Origin: Polychytrium aggregatum
Lineage: Eukaryota > Chytridiomycota > Chytridiomycetes > Polychytriales
NCBI RefSeq assembly: GCF_025602895.1
Contig: NW_026516203.1
Coordinates: 1,178,001 to 1,242,000, forward strand
Direction of reading: 5' to 3'
Length of the DNA: 64,000 bases
The position numbers were made by a program, and so were the translations under genes. Of this stretch, positions 43,148 to 54,209 are shown piece after piece (within the stretch, counting starts at the first letter, position 1; each line of letters opens with the position of its first letter). Under the pieces are notes generated by a model. The model was given only the letters and a program-made list of their open reading frames with translations, was not told the origin of the DNA and made no database searches.

Positions 43148-45232
43148 ATGGCTGCCGACACAGCTCTGGGGAGCGCCAGCGCCCAGAGCGATTCGGGCCA
43201 CTCCGACAACGGCGACACCGAGCAGCACATCCCGATCATGGAGCAGAATGACGACGGCGAAGCTGCTGACGGCGCGGCCCAAGAGCATATCGACTGGGAC
43301 GCAATTCGCGAAAAGCTATCCAAGAAGATCGTAAGCACTCATACTCAGCATCCGCTTGCTTTGTTGATATATCCCGCAAGAGCACCGAGGGCATCTCCAC
43401 CAGGTCGACGATCGCGTGGCCTCGGCTTGTCGACCCATAGATCCTCATGAACATGAGGCTTCATGATTCCCGTCCACCCGTTTGCATCAACCCGTCATCT
43501 TGCGAGTATGCTGAGAGATGGGTTCAACCGATGCACCTCTTTCATCCCGAACGCCATCCGCTGATTCCAAATCTCTCATCAGTACCACCTGAGCACCGAG
43601 TTGAGGCGTTGCGCCAAGAAAGCCGCCACGCTTGAGACTCCAAAGATCGTCAAGAAAATCCGGCTTTTGAAAACCAAGATTGAGTGAGTGCAGCTCGCGA
43701 CGGATCCAGCACGATGCCAATAGTTCATGTCGAGGCGGGGTGTTGTTCAACACGACAATCTTGCTGTATAGTTGTCGCTTACTGACCGATGGCTCTGCAG
43801 GAGCGATGCCAACACCCCGGAAGAGGTTCAAAATGGCAGACGGAAAGAACTGTCCAAGCTCGAGGGGCAGATTGAGGGCCTGAAGGTGAGGCAGGGGTGG
43901 TTTCGGGATCGCTTGCGAACACCATGCAATCATACTGGTTCGAGGGAGCGATCGTGGACGCCGATCCAGCGGATTGGACAACTGGTCTTTGACCGGTGAG
44001 AACGTTGATCGATAGCAAGCGTGCAGAGTGGCCTGACGTTGTCGCCAACGGAATGAGCACTCATAGCTGCCGTCGTGTCGACCAGAAAGTCGACGTTGAT
44101 CGCCTCTCCCGCTTGGCATTTACCCGGGCCATCAAGCGACTCAAGACACATTTGCAAGAGCCCGTCACCGAGATCGCCCAGAGCAGCGGCAACTCCGAGC
44201 CAGCAAGCGCCGGCCCAGAGAGCTCGGCGGAGGATCCACGCACGGCCGAGCCGACCTCCGCAACCGACCCGATGCAGCTAGATGCAGCCTCGAATCGCGT
44301 GCTAAATAGCAAGCTGATGGCCCAGCAAATCCAAGAGTGCGTCTCGGATCTGTGCAAGGTCATCTATGCAAAGCAGATTGCAGAGATCGAGAAGAAGGAG
44401 AAGCAGAAGCGGCACGAAGATCGTGAGCTTGCCGCGCGGCAAAGAAAAGAAGCCCAGCGTCAGCAAAAACAGGAGCTGAATCGCATCAAGCAGAAGAGCC
44501 AAGCAAACAAGCGCAAGGCGTCCGACACCGCTCCAACATCAAAGTTCATTACGTCCCTCGCTGGGGCGGCCTCGGACGAAAGCGATCCAGAAGACGGCCA
44601 GAGCAAGAAAAACCGCATGGGCCAGCGAGCCAGGCGAGAGTATGTTCGGGTGAAAGTAGAGACGGAGGTGAATGAAGTTGGAGTGGGGACGCATGTTGCG
44701 GGAAGTAATGATGATGGAACAGGGACAAAGGAACTAGAAAGGGATGGGCACGATCACGATCACGATCGTAACAGCTGTCTCGATCACATTTTGCAGACTC
44801 GCCGAGAAGAAATATGGTCGCAACGCCAAGCATCTGATAGCAGAAAAGGAGAAGCGAAAAACCGAGTATCTTCTCAAGCGGCCAGCCAAGCCAGGAATCG
44901 CAGCAGATCGCCCAGCGAAGCGGGTACGGGTGGATGATGGCGACAAGCGCACCGGTACAAAGCTGCATCCGTCGTGGGAAGCCAAGCAGAAACAACGGCA
45001 GGCCATTTCGGCATACCAAGGGAAGAAGACGGTTTTCTCAGGCGACAATGATGCCAGCAAACACAGCAATGATGCAAAACGCCCAACCGAAGGATCGCGG
45101 GCGCCTCAGACCATGCAAAAGCACGACCCAAAGGCCACCCTCCATCCGTCATGGCAAGCAAAGCTCAACCAAAGGAACAAAATGAACGCCGGTGGAGCCG
45201 CCAAATCAACCAAAATAGTCTTTTCGGATTGA
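43148..45232 (+). CDS. BUD22: BUD22/SRFBP1 family ribosome-biogenesis protein
   Basis: Nucleolar factor for 18S rRNA maturation in yeast; animal relative SRFBP1. Five exons (43148-43330, 43583-43683, 43801-43885, 44086-44639, 44797-45232) join in phase to 452 residues. The N-terminus is acidic. A conserved helical section follows: YHLSTELRRCAKKAATLETP, KIVKKIRLLKTKI and RLSRLAFTRAIKRL. A charged coiled coil (IEKKEKQKRHEDRELAARQR) leads to the family C-terminus: RMGQRARRE, KYGRNAKHL, LHPSWEAKQKQ, a second LHPSWQAKLNQR, and the end KIVFSD. The HPSWxAK motif is duplicated here. Confidence 0.9.
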
Positions 45233-45661
45233 ACTGTCATTGGAAGGATCGAATAGGCGGGGCTCAAAGTTTGATTGTGAAGGAATCGTATTCTGTTAAA
45301 CTTGATCAACACGGCGATCCGAATTGATTCAACCTGCGCCCCGAGCCAGGGCCCGATGAGTGGAGAGAGGATCGATGAGCGCGAACCGGAGCCGGCGAGG
45401 GTGTGTCGAGGACAATGACAAGCGACGGCTTTGTGGAGGCCATGGCAGGAGAGGATGGACACTGGGTGTGCCCTGGTGTGCCCTGGGTGAGCACTGGGTG
45501 ATGCGGATGGACGAGATCAGAGACGAACCAAAGCACAAGGACAGGACAGCAGGACAGCAGGACAGGAACATTGGCGGCATGGAAACCCATGGCGAGCCGC
45601 CACAGAAGCGAGGGCGCAAAAAACAGAGAGGCGGACAAAAGTCCAAATGACAAAAGACAAG
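45233..45661. other. Intergenic between BUD22 and tRNA-Ser
   Basis: About 430 bp. Contains GGTGTGCCCTGG repeats at about 45467-45490 and AGGACAGCAGGACAGC at about 45540-45565. No gene is supported. Confidence 0.5.
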
Positions 45662-45742
45662 CGTCAGAAGCAGGATTCGAACCTGCGCGGGCGAGCCCAT
45701 TGCATTTCGAGTGCAACTCCTTAACCACTCGGACATCCTGAC
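45662..45742 (-). tRNA. tRNA-Ser (anticodon CGA)
   Basis: The minus strand folds as a class II tRNA. The acceptor GTCAGGA (from 45742) pairs with TTCTGAC at the 3' end, with discriminator G as usual for serine. The anticodon loop CTCGAAA sits between TTGCA and TGCAA, giving anticodon CGA (reads UCG). A long variable arm and T-arm GCAGGTTCGAATCCTGC follow. No intron. Confidence 0.95.
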
Positions 45743-46274
45743 TTGTCGCTGTTTACCACATCACGCTACATGACCCCGCACCGAGTGTCGATCGCGTCAC
45801 CGAGCGAATCGCCATTTCCTCTCGCCACCCATCTCATCGCAGTGTATTGGTGCAGCGCAGGATACCGCCGTAGTGCGCCGCCACCGGGCACACCGACGCC
45901 AGACCGAACAGCACACAGCGGCAGCATCACGCCGATGCCGCACACGCGATTGGTCGGCGGACAGCTCGCACGTGATCTCCGGCTCGAGTGCGGCTGGACC
46001 CGACTGGACCCGGCTGGACCCGGATCGGAGGCCAAGCCACGCCGCGATTGGAGTGGCCAAGCCACGCCGTGATCGGTGTGGCGGAGCCCGCGCCACCCGG
46101 CTCGCCCTGCCATTGGTCCGCCGCGTGCGGCGCAGCCCGCTGTTGGCGAGACGAGACCCGCCGAGAGCCGCACGAGAGCCGCACGAGAGCCGCCGAGAGC
46201 GGCGCCGGCGTGTGTGTGTGGGCCGTGGGCGACGCATAAATACCCCGGTGCCGGCGATCCCTCTTTCGAATACA
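45743..46274. promoter_or_regulatory. U2 upstream region, with TATA-like box
   Basis: GC-rich, gene-free. It holds short direct repeats (CTGGACCCG units at about 45992-46025; GAGAGCCGCAC units at about 46156-46195). CATAAATA at 46234-46241 is about 34-41 bp upstream of the U2 5' end and is the best TATA candidate. Confidence 0.5.
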
Positions 46275-46455
46275 ATCCTCTCAGGCCTTTTGGCTAAGAT
46301 CAAGTGTAGTATCTGTTCTTTTCAGTGTGACAGCTGAAACGTTATACATAGTATAACTGTCTGTCAAACTTATTTTTGTGTCCTGCTGCCGACGATGTGC
46401 TTGCACTGGTCGGCGGCACCGGTGTCCTCGGCCTCACACTGCCGCCGAGTGACGC
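46275..46455 (+). ncRNA. U2 spliceosomal snRNA
   Basis: Pairs with the intron branch point. The 5' domain is unmistakable: TCAGGCCTTTTGGCTAAGA (stem-loop I), then CAAGTGTAGTATCTGTTC containing the GTAGTA branch-point-recognition box, and stem-loop II (TTTTCAG...CTGAAA). An Sm-site-like AACTTATTTTTGTG lies near 46367-46380. Downstream hairpins GCCGACGATG...GTCGGC and CCTCGGC...GCCGAG correspond to the 3' stem-loops. The 5' end is placed at ATCCTCTCAGG by comparison with other U2 RNAs; the 3' end is approximate. Confidence 0.95.
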
Positions 46456-46998
46456 CGAACCCCTCCCCAAAAGCAAACGATTAAAACGAAACAGCGGGTG
46501 GTGCTTGATGGTTGGATGGATGTGTGAGTGAGAAAGGGCTGGATGGATATGAAGAGAGGGCTGGATGGGATACGAAGAGGGTTGGATGTGTGTGGATGAG
46601 AGCAGTGGATGCTGCATGTTGGTGGATCGAAGAATGGCCAAGAAAGCGGATGGACTGTGGGTGGCTCGCATCGCCGATGGGAATGGTGTCTGCGTGATGT
46701 GTCGTGGGTGTTTGTGGTGTTTGTGGTGTTTTGGCGATGGACGGATGGATGGTGTGGCCGAATGACCTCCCCGCGAGCCCATCGTGCTGTGTGATATTCG
46801 GATTGCGATCATGTTCAGGCCGAGCCGCCGCATCTGGTTCGTCGCCGCCATGACACTCGGATGCAGACGCAGACCCAGACAGCTCCGGACCATGGCCAAC
46901 TCCAGACAGTGCTCCACACCACGATCGATCCATTCGCCTCACCCACCGGGCTGCCCAACCCAACTGGCCGACACTCTGCATCCGATCGTCCCAGCTCG
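46456..46998. other. Intergenic between U2 and FES1
   Basis: About 540 bp, no gene seen. The left part is a GGATGGAT-rich low-complexity tract (about 46505-46600). Open frames on both strands look spurious. Confidence 0.5.
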
Positions 46999-48886
46999 TC
47001 ATCCGCCGCACCCGATCGTGTGCCTGCTGTTCCTCCTCGCAGGAGATGGCTGTATTGATTCTAGGACCGCCAGCAGATCGGCACACTCCTTTGACTCATC
47101 GATCTGCGCCCAGCGAGCAAGATGCTGTCGCAGCTTGCCCTGTTGCTGCTGCGTCACCATATCGTTGCGGATAAAGGTGCTCACAACACAGATGATCTGA
47201 ATGGGAAACAAAGGCAAGAGGGGCCCAAATGCCGTCGAGCGTTAGTTACTTTCGTATCCAGCCATTCTATCTGCGTCTCAGCCCTGCGTATCCGTTGCCA
47301 GAGTGGAGAGTACTCACGTTGTTCGCCAGGTCTTCCGTGCATTCCTTCGATCCGAGCAGATTGATCGTGGCCTCCACAATGCCTGTCTTCTGGACCTCCT
47401 CTTGGGCCTTTGTCTTGGCGCTGTGGCCCTCCTGTCCGGCTTCCATCAGCAGGGTGTGGATGCACCACACCAGCCGCTTGTACATGTTCACGTCCTCCAT
47501 ATTGGCGGCGTCCAAGAGCCGGAAGAAAGCCTTGAATCCGTGCAGTTCGATAAATGCGTCGAGCACGGCCTCGTTGTGCTTCAGGAGACTCGACAGGCAG
47601 TACATGGTCTTGGCCCGGACCTGGTGGCTTGGGTCAACCTGCAACACTTTGACGACGACCGGAAGGCCACCCTCAGCTGCCATCTGGACGACCACCATGA
47701 ACAGATAACACCGCTCCGTCAGCGATTTCAGTCTGTCGACGATATTGGCCAAGGCTGTCGATGATATTGGCCAAGACTGTCGCTGATATTGGCCAAGGCT
47801 GTCGATGATATTGATCAAGACTGCCTCTCCCTCCGCAGTTGAGAAGCTGTTTTGCGGTCCCCTTACATCGTTCTGGGCCTGAGAATTGTTCTGTACGGCG
47901 GTTCCAAGAACCCACGCAGCCATGGCTCGGAGCTCTGCATTTGGATCAGACTCCAGGATGCTGATGATCGGCTTCCAAAGCTTCAGCACTCGGAGATCTA
48001 CACGGAGGGCCAGCGTCTCTGTCAGCTTTGGCAAGGCACGGCACGGCATCGAAACCGTCGATGCAACAGCGAATGCCATCGCAGCGCATCCCACCTTACC
48101 ATTTGCATTGTCGAGCGATTCGACGAGCTATCCCAGACCGAACCCGGAAGAAGCGATCGAGACAATATCGAGATAAAGAAAGCATCAGATCCAGAGACCC
48201 TCTTCTCCAGCTAACGAGATCGCACGGATGGGCATGCCTGCGATCAAGCCCGACATGACATTTGAGACTCTCACCATTTCCAACTCGTCCATGGCGACGT
48301 ATTTTTCGTCAAGCGTGCGATTGGGATCGGCACAGGTCTCGACACATTCTGTCGAGCGAACAGTCGGCATCAGCAGTTCGCTCGCAGAGTCAATGGCCGA
48401 TCGGCCGGGAAACTCATCCGCAACGGCCTCGGGGCAGATGATGCGGTTGGGCATCACCCCGGCCAGGCAGGTCGCATGCTGATTTGGCTGCCAAAGACCA
48501 TCCCGTCAATTCAGCCCAGGGCTGGCGAAGCTGAATCCATACCCTTCATCCTGGCCGAGTCTTCCTTTCCCAAGATCACCTCGATCCACTTGGGGTCCTA
48601 AGATTGCTCAAGGAAGAGTCGGCACCAGTCAGTGATCGGCGAGTCGGTGCCAGAGTCCCAAAGCGCTCGCATCCTCCCACGGCAGCATCCTCCCACGGCA
48701 GCATCGTGCCGGCCTTGTCTCGCTCTGATCATGCCATTTATCGGCGGACTGAGGGGAGGGACGTACGATCGGGCCGCGCTGGAGTAGCTCGGGCCTGGTC
48801 TCGGTTGTAGTGTCTTCGCCTTGAGTGGCCGTGTTGAGAACGGCCCACTGCAGCAGCTCGGATTGGGTGATCGGTCGACTAGACAT
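46999..48886 (-). CDS. FES1: Hsp70 nucleotide exchange factor FES1/HSPBP1
   Basis: Armadillo-repeat factor that releases ADP from cytosolic Hsp70. Seven exons (48886-48767, 48597-48543, 48348-48275, 48127-48100, 47997-47867, 47683-47318, 47196-46999) join in phase to 323 residues. The start encodes ITQSELLQWAVLNTATQ, matching the family's LLxWS/A opening. Then DPKWIEVILGKEDSARMKE, LDEKYVAMDELEMLVESLDN, LWKPIISILESDPNAELRAM, AAWVLGTAVQNNSQAQND, GGLPVVVKVLQVDPSHQVRA, YCLSSLLKHNEAVLDAF and LVWCIHTLLME. Exon 4 is only 28 bp. Divergent from the methyltransferase gene. Confidence 0.93.
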
Positions 48887-49212
48887 GGCAAGACGTGGTG
48901 CTGTTCGAGGCCGATGGAGATGATGGGCAGATGATGGTGCGAGCGACGAAGCGAGATGGAGGCGCCGGTCGATGTGGAGGCGATTTTTGGCTGTGGCAGG
49001 CCACAGAAAACTCGCTCGAGTGTGCCGAATTTCGTCGAACCGCATCGGCCCTTCGTGCGTCTTCCAGCACCGACCAGCGTCTTCTCCAGTCGAGCCAGGC
49101 CTGCCGCCGCTGCCACCGACACTGCCAGCCCAGCCCAGCCCAGTCCAGGCCCGAGCCGCCTCTCTAACCACATTGCCCGATCGCTCAAACTGTCGCCACA
49201 GCCCAAGTCGTC

Positions 49213-49893
49213 ATGGATTTTTCCCAAGTGTACTTGGACACCTTTGAGCTCGAAGATATGGATCCCGAATCGCTTGCCCGGCTCGGTTTGCCATCCACGT
49301 TCAATCTGCTCACCGATCCGTTTCCGTTCGAGTCCAGTGAGGCCCCAGCCGAAGGCAGCCACGAGCTCGCCCCATTCCTGCCGTCTACCAAGCTGACGAT
49401 CCTCGAGGCGTGCCGGCTTGCCGAGCTTGGTCCCGACGATGCCATCCTCGACATCGGTTGCGGTGATGGCCGCATCTGTGCGGCCGCCATCCAGAAACAC
49501 CGGGTCCGACTTGCCGTTGGCCTGGACTATGATCAGGAGCTGATCACCTATGCCGAGTCATGCGCTCGGCAGTGCGGGATCGCTGTTTTGCCTGAGCTCG
49601 AATCGAAGCCCTCCTCGACACAGGCCGTCCGATTCGAGTGCCGAGATCTCGACTCGCCAGCGGCAATTGCCTATCTCCAGCAGCTTGTGCGAGACCACGG
49701 AATCACAGCCGTCTTTTTATTCCTGTGCTCCGAGATGGAGGCCAAGCCGCACTGGCGGCTCTTCCTGAGGCAGTTCTGTCTTGAGGAAATGGGATGCCGG
49801 ATTGTCGCCATGGTGATTGACAAGAACGACTCGCTCGGGACGCAGCCTGTGCGCACGGGGAATGGGATATGGGTTTACGAGCAACGTCGCTGA
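49213..49893 (+). CDS. SAM-dependent methyltransferase, intronless
   Basis: 226 residues with a class I methyltransferase fold. Motif I is ILDIGCGDGRI (about residues 78-88). It is followed by VGLDYDQELI (motif II acidic residue after strand 2), FECRDLDSP (motif III region) and ITAVFLFLCSEME (strand 4 / post-motif). The order helix, GxGxG, D, then hydrophobic strand fits small protein- or metabolite-methyltransferases such as the ATPSCKMT/FAM173 type, but the substrate cannot be told. No signal or membrane anchor is clear. Divergent with FES1 (326 bp). Confidence 0.85.
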   Translation: MDFSQVYLDTFELEDMDPESLARLGLPSTFNLLTDPFPFESSEAPAEGSHELAPFLPSTKLTILEACRLAELGPDDAILDIGCGDGRICAAAIQKHRVRLAVGLDYDQELITYAESCARQCGIAVLPELESKPSSTQAVRFECRDLDSPAAIAYLQQLVRDHGITAVFLFLCSEMEAKPHWRLFLRQFCLEEMGCRIVAMVIDKNDSLGTQPVRTGNGIWVYEQRR

Positions 49894-50645
49894 GCCGCTG
49901 TGGCTGCCGCTGTTGATACTGCATACAATCCAATAACAAAGTCGTGCTGCTGCAGCCCGAACTGGCGGCTGTTCAGCATCCATAGCAGCGCCATCGGTGA
50001 GGTTGAGGTTGAAGTTGAGGTTGCTACAGGCTCCATTCGGCTATATGCTCTCTGTCCCATCGACGTCGATAAAATCGCCCTGCTCAGATGTTCCCAGCTT
50101 CCGTCTGGCTCCATCGTAATTGAATATAGAGGGGGGGGGAGATATTCTCGATGAGTACAGAGGTGCTATCGTCAGGGCCGACAGAGTATGTCCCGCCGCT
50201 CGGCAGGCACTTGCGCCTCGGCTGTTGCTGCTGCAGATACTGCATACATATCGCCTGTTCGTCATGCGACATCTGCCACAGCGGGGCTCACCTCAGCACG
50301 TCGTGCTGCCGGGGAAGGTGTTTTCCTCCTGAATCTCGATCGGGGCGCTCCGCTCCGAATTTGTGACCCATGAGGCCCAGTTTCCCATCAGCGTCCCTTG
50401 CGCCGCTGCCAGAGGACGAGTCACTCGAACTCAGCTTGGGGAGCTTGACTGATAGAAGCCATTTTGGAGAGAGGCGTGAATAGTCGCAGGAAGACTGAGG
50501 CGAATCCCATGGCTCGACCAAGCTGGGGATTGAGGGGTAGCCCCGAGAGTATCATACCTTTGATCTGCTATCGAAATAGAGGACCGGGAGCGCAGCAAAC
50601 GGCCAGAGAGGGGGTGAGTACCAGTACGAGGTGTGAAACTAGTGC
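49894..50645. other. Intergenic, no gene seen
   Basis: 750 bp between the methyltransferase and the SGF11 3' end. Contains GAGGTTGAGGTTGAAGTTGAG near 50000 and a run of nine G at 50132-50140. Confidence 0.5.
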
Positions 50646-52518
50646 TTAGTACAGCACAGGCGAGCAATGACGGCTGACCTTGGGTCCTGAGGGTGTCTGC
50701 GAGAGGTTCATGGGTATCGTGCCGCTTTCTTCTTCATATTCATCAGTTGTCGACAATGCTGGTGATGGCAATGGCAATGGTAATTCTCCAGGCAGTAAGA
50801 ATCTCCGGTTATAGTGGACATGGTGCAAGGGCGGTGGACACCCATGCCGCGGAGTAGAGAAATGAACCCAAGTGGAGACTGAGCGCAAAACGGTCGATAA
50901 GACTCCTGATACTCACACTTGAACCTCTTGACGGGCTTGACGCTGAGCTGCTTCTTTGTTGGGGAAGTCTGGTCGGGTGGAAGGCATATCCGCGCCATGG
51001 GTCAAAATCATGACGGCATTCGTCGACTGGATGCGGCACTTGGTTCGTTCTCAGCAACGATGGGCCGCTCTGTCGACCAGCGAGACCGGGCCGCTGCTTC
51101 GACCGACGGTGCTGAGTTGCAACGAGCGACGGCGAGCGGGCCCCACCTTTCGCTTCCCTGGATGGTTCAGTGAGGCCAGCCAAGTATTATCAGGCAGATC
51201 AGTAGCCGATCCAGGGCGTCGCATAACCTCGTTTGGCAAGACGGATGCGTCAAGCAGAACTTGGGATCAGCGACACTTCAATCCAGCATACTGCAGCTGG
51301 GCTCGTGCTTACGTTTCTTTTCTTCCCGTTCCGAATCTGAGTTCTCGTGCGTATTGGATGGTGATGATGGAGGAGCCGAGCCCGAGTTGGGAGGTGCAGC
51401 CCTGTAAATCGGCGACAATCATATGGGATCGGCTGAGCACAAACGACGAGTCCAACGCTGCGAATCGGGAGCTCCTCGACTGGCTGATGCCCGATCCAGT
51501 TGCGACCAAGTTGGACTCCAGACGAATGATCCTGAAGCACGCAACCCTCACCTCCGGCTGTTGCGAGTCGATCCACGGCCCAGGCCCAGACACTTTTCCA
51601 GATGCGGAGCGAACCGAGCAGGGGGGAACGAGGTGAAGCACGAGGGACACTCGCATTTTTCGGTGGCAACTTGATTCGAGGCATTGCCATAGATATCGAG
51701 ACCGGGCTGTGAGACTGGAAAGCCGTCATCATGTTGGTGAGGGGTGTTGGCAAGGAAACGGATGGCAGTTGAATTGAGATCGAGGAGGTTTGGATGATCA
51801 AGAGAGCAGGAAACAGAGACACGAGTAAGCTCGGTTGTGATCGGCGGTCGTGGCTGCTATGTATCGCTGGTCAGAAGCAGGGATCGGTATGATGCTGCTC
51901 TGGTGGGGATCACAGAGCTCTCGATTGAACAAAGGCATGCGTAGCCGCATCGGACTCTTGAGGAAATTCAGAGGCCAGGTGCGCAAAGCAGCGTTATGCT
52001 TGGCACTACCACACCACCACAGCTATGCGCTATCACGGCAAGTCGACAGCGAGAGGTGCAGCAATGTTGTTACCATAGCAGCGACATCTGGCGAGAGAAT
52101 CGATCGTGCCAGGGTGAGTCACGGCACTCTATGCTGATGACACTGCGGCAGGATTGCAATTGAGCGATGGGATGGGGCAATTGCGTTTGTGGCAATGCCA
52201 TATCGCTGGAGAACGGCCCAAAGGAATCTCGCCGGTTACTTGCCTCGTTTTGCATATTTGGCAATCGACGTTGGCCAACTTGTGTTCACGATGGCATTGA
52301 AAGATGACCCCACGAATAGAGTCATCCAGGAGCTCTTGGAAGATGTGGAATGCCTGGGATGGGTCGGGGCGATGCTCGCGGGTGAGCCAGCGATGCAAAA
52401 GAATAGCTGGACAGCATCGCAGGAGCAGGTTTCTTACGAGCTCCTCGGCGTGTGTGTCGACGGGCTTTGGGATCGGCCGAGACTCGAGGACCTCGGTGGT
52501 GATGGACTCGGGTTCCAT
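50646..52518 (-). CDS. SGF11: SAGA-associated factor 11 (SGF11/ATXN7L3)
   Basis: Zinc-finger subunit of the SAGA histone H2B deubiquitinase module. Exons that join in phase: 52518-52244, a 14-bp microexon 52087-52074, 51714-51552 and 51401-51313; further 3' exons run to the stop at 50646. The N-terminal helix (FHIFQELLDDSIRGVIFQCH) matches the Sgf11 helix that inserts among Ubp8, Sus1 and Sgf73 in yeast. The zinc finger is clear: ECPSCFTSFPPARFAPHLEK then CLGLGRGSTRNSRR, preceded by QPGLDIYGN. The C-terminal tail is Ser/Pro/Glu-rich with TSPTKKQLSVKPVKRFK and ends HCSPVLY. The first intron is GC-AG (52243). The start at 52518 is the first in-frame ATG but a shorter form is possible. Confidence 0.82.
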
Positions 52519-54209
52519 GGCGGCAGTGGACGGCGGAGGGGCAGGATGAGGCCGGTTGTCGGCGTCTGGGCTCGAGGGGCGGCTGGGCAGGACGATGCAG
52601 GCCAGACCCGGCGATCAGGGCGAGCACCACCCAGAGCCGAAGCGCCCAGGACCAAACGCGGCAGGGCCACGCGAGACGCATCGCGGGGTGGACAGGTCGA
52701 TCGGCACCGAGCAGGGCGGATCAGGACGAACGGCAAGTGCAGCTGCGAGGAAGCCACAAAGCGCCGATGCATCGACGGACCACGGTGCCTCTATCCGACA
52801 TGGACCGGGCAACGAATAAGGCAGCATATCTGGGGACCTGAGCTGGCTTCGAGTCGCTCGCAGTGGATGGAATCGCGATGCGAGAATGGTATGCAAGCCG
52901 ATGGCAAGGCGAGACAAGAGGAGACGAAGGCCCCAGGACTCTGCCCAGCGACAGCCCGCACACCGACAGCACGGGCCGAGGAGCAGGGGTGCTGGTGCAA
53001 GATCTGCACGGCGCATGGGTGTCGCGCAACTGCCATGTCTTCTCCGTGGGACCAGGAGGATCGATTCGCGACGGGGCACAGCCCAGCCCGATCGGCAGCC
53101 CGTATGCTTGATGACGCATGTTGTTTCCTCAGGAGATCCAACCCAACCCAACCCACCAGCCAACAAAACAAAACAAAACACAACCCCAACTCTGCAGAGG
53201 CCCCAGGCGTGCCTTGGACGAGTCCATACAATATGCCTCCAGCAGGCTGTGCTGGAGACCGAATCGAGCGGACCGGCGTCGGCCGAGCAGGAAGTCTCTG
53301 GCCGGAAAGGAATGCGCATGTCCAGAACCAACTCGGCGAGGCCGGCATGGAAGCAAGAACAGCAGGAAAGGCACTTGCGCACTGTGGCCTGGGCTGTGCT
53401 GTGGGCAGCGACGGTCGCACACAGACAGCCGCCCAACCAATCGCCGCACGCCCACACTCTCTGTGGATCGGCCTTATTGCGGCTCGCCAATCAGCCGACA
53501 GTGCCACGCCCGCGCAGGAGCACCAAAAGCAGCGGCGACACGGCGTCTGTGCAACGTGCGAGCGCGCTGCGGGGAGCCGGCGCTTGCCGGGGCGTGGTGG
53601 GTCGACATGCCTGCCAACAGATTCACTGCCTTTGTGCTGTTTGGTGCTGTGCGGCTTTGTGGCCGATCGAGCCGCCCCCAGCGCGCATCCGCCAGCCTCT
53701 GAAGGGGCGCCTGAAAGGACGCGCGTCGGGATCGGCCCCACAGCAGTTCGAGTCGATTGCAGCAGTGCGCTACTGCTGTTGCGGCGGTCGAGTTGTTGCC
53801 ATTACTGCTCCCGAGTCGTTACCGAGTCGTTACCGCTGCTGTTACCGCTGCTGTTACCGAGTCGTTACCACCACTACCACCACCACCACCACCACCACCA
53901 TCGTCGCTGCTGCTCTCCTCCAGCAGCGACCTCGGCTTCGTGCCTTCATCGGCTTCCAACTATTGTGTCTCCGTCACCTGCCGCGTCCCTGTGCTGCCGA
54001 CCGCCGCACGCCGACGCGGAACCCCAGCAAGGAAAGGAGGAAGCGCCCTTCGCCTCCTCGCCCGAGCTTGCCCAAGCTCGATACAAATATCCCCTCGCTC
54101 TCGTCCCTTCGCCGCCGTCGTCTCGCCAAAATCCTCCTTCGACCCAGGCTTCCTTGGATCTTCGCCGACATCCCTCCTCCCCGCTCGTCCTCTGGATTGC
54201 TTCTGGGAA
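52519..54209. other. 1.7 kb divergent region SGF11 / chitin synthase
   Basis: No gene supported. A very long forward open frame (52189-54525) crosses this stretch but its translation is low-complexity Arg/Pro/Ala sequence with no domain and overlaps two real genes. Repeats: CAAAACAAAACA near 53163-53178, GAGTCGTTACC/GCTGCTGTTACC units at 53811-53870, and CCA triplets at 53871-53901. It probably holds the chitin synthase promoter and a long 5' UTR. Confidence 0.5.
53811..53901. repeat. GTTACC and (CCA)n repeats
   Basis: Alternating GAGTCGTTACC and GCTGCTGTTACC units followed by about ten CCA triplets, 310-400 bp upstream of the chitin synthase ATG. Confidence 0.85.

Noticed and set aside
45329-45736. 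Reverse open frames over the tRNA
   Set aside because: They read through the tRNA-Ser gene and low-complexity DNA; the tRNA fold explains the conserved part.
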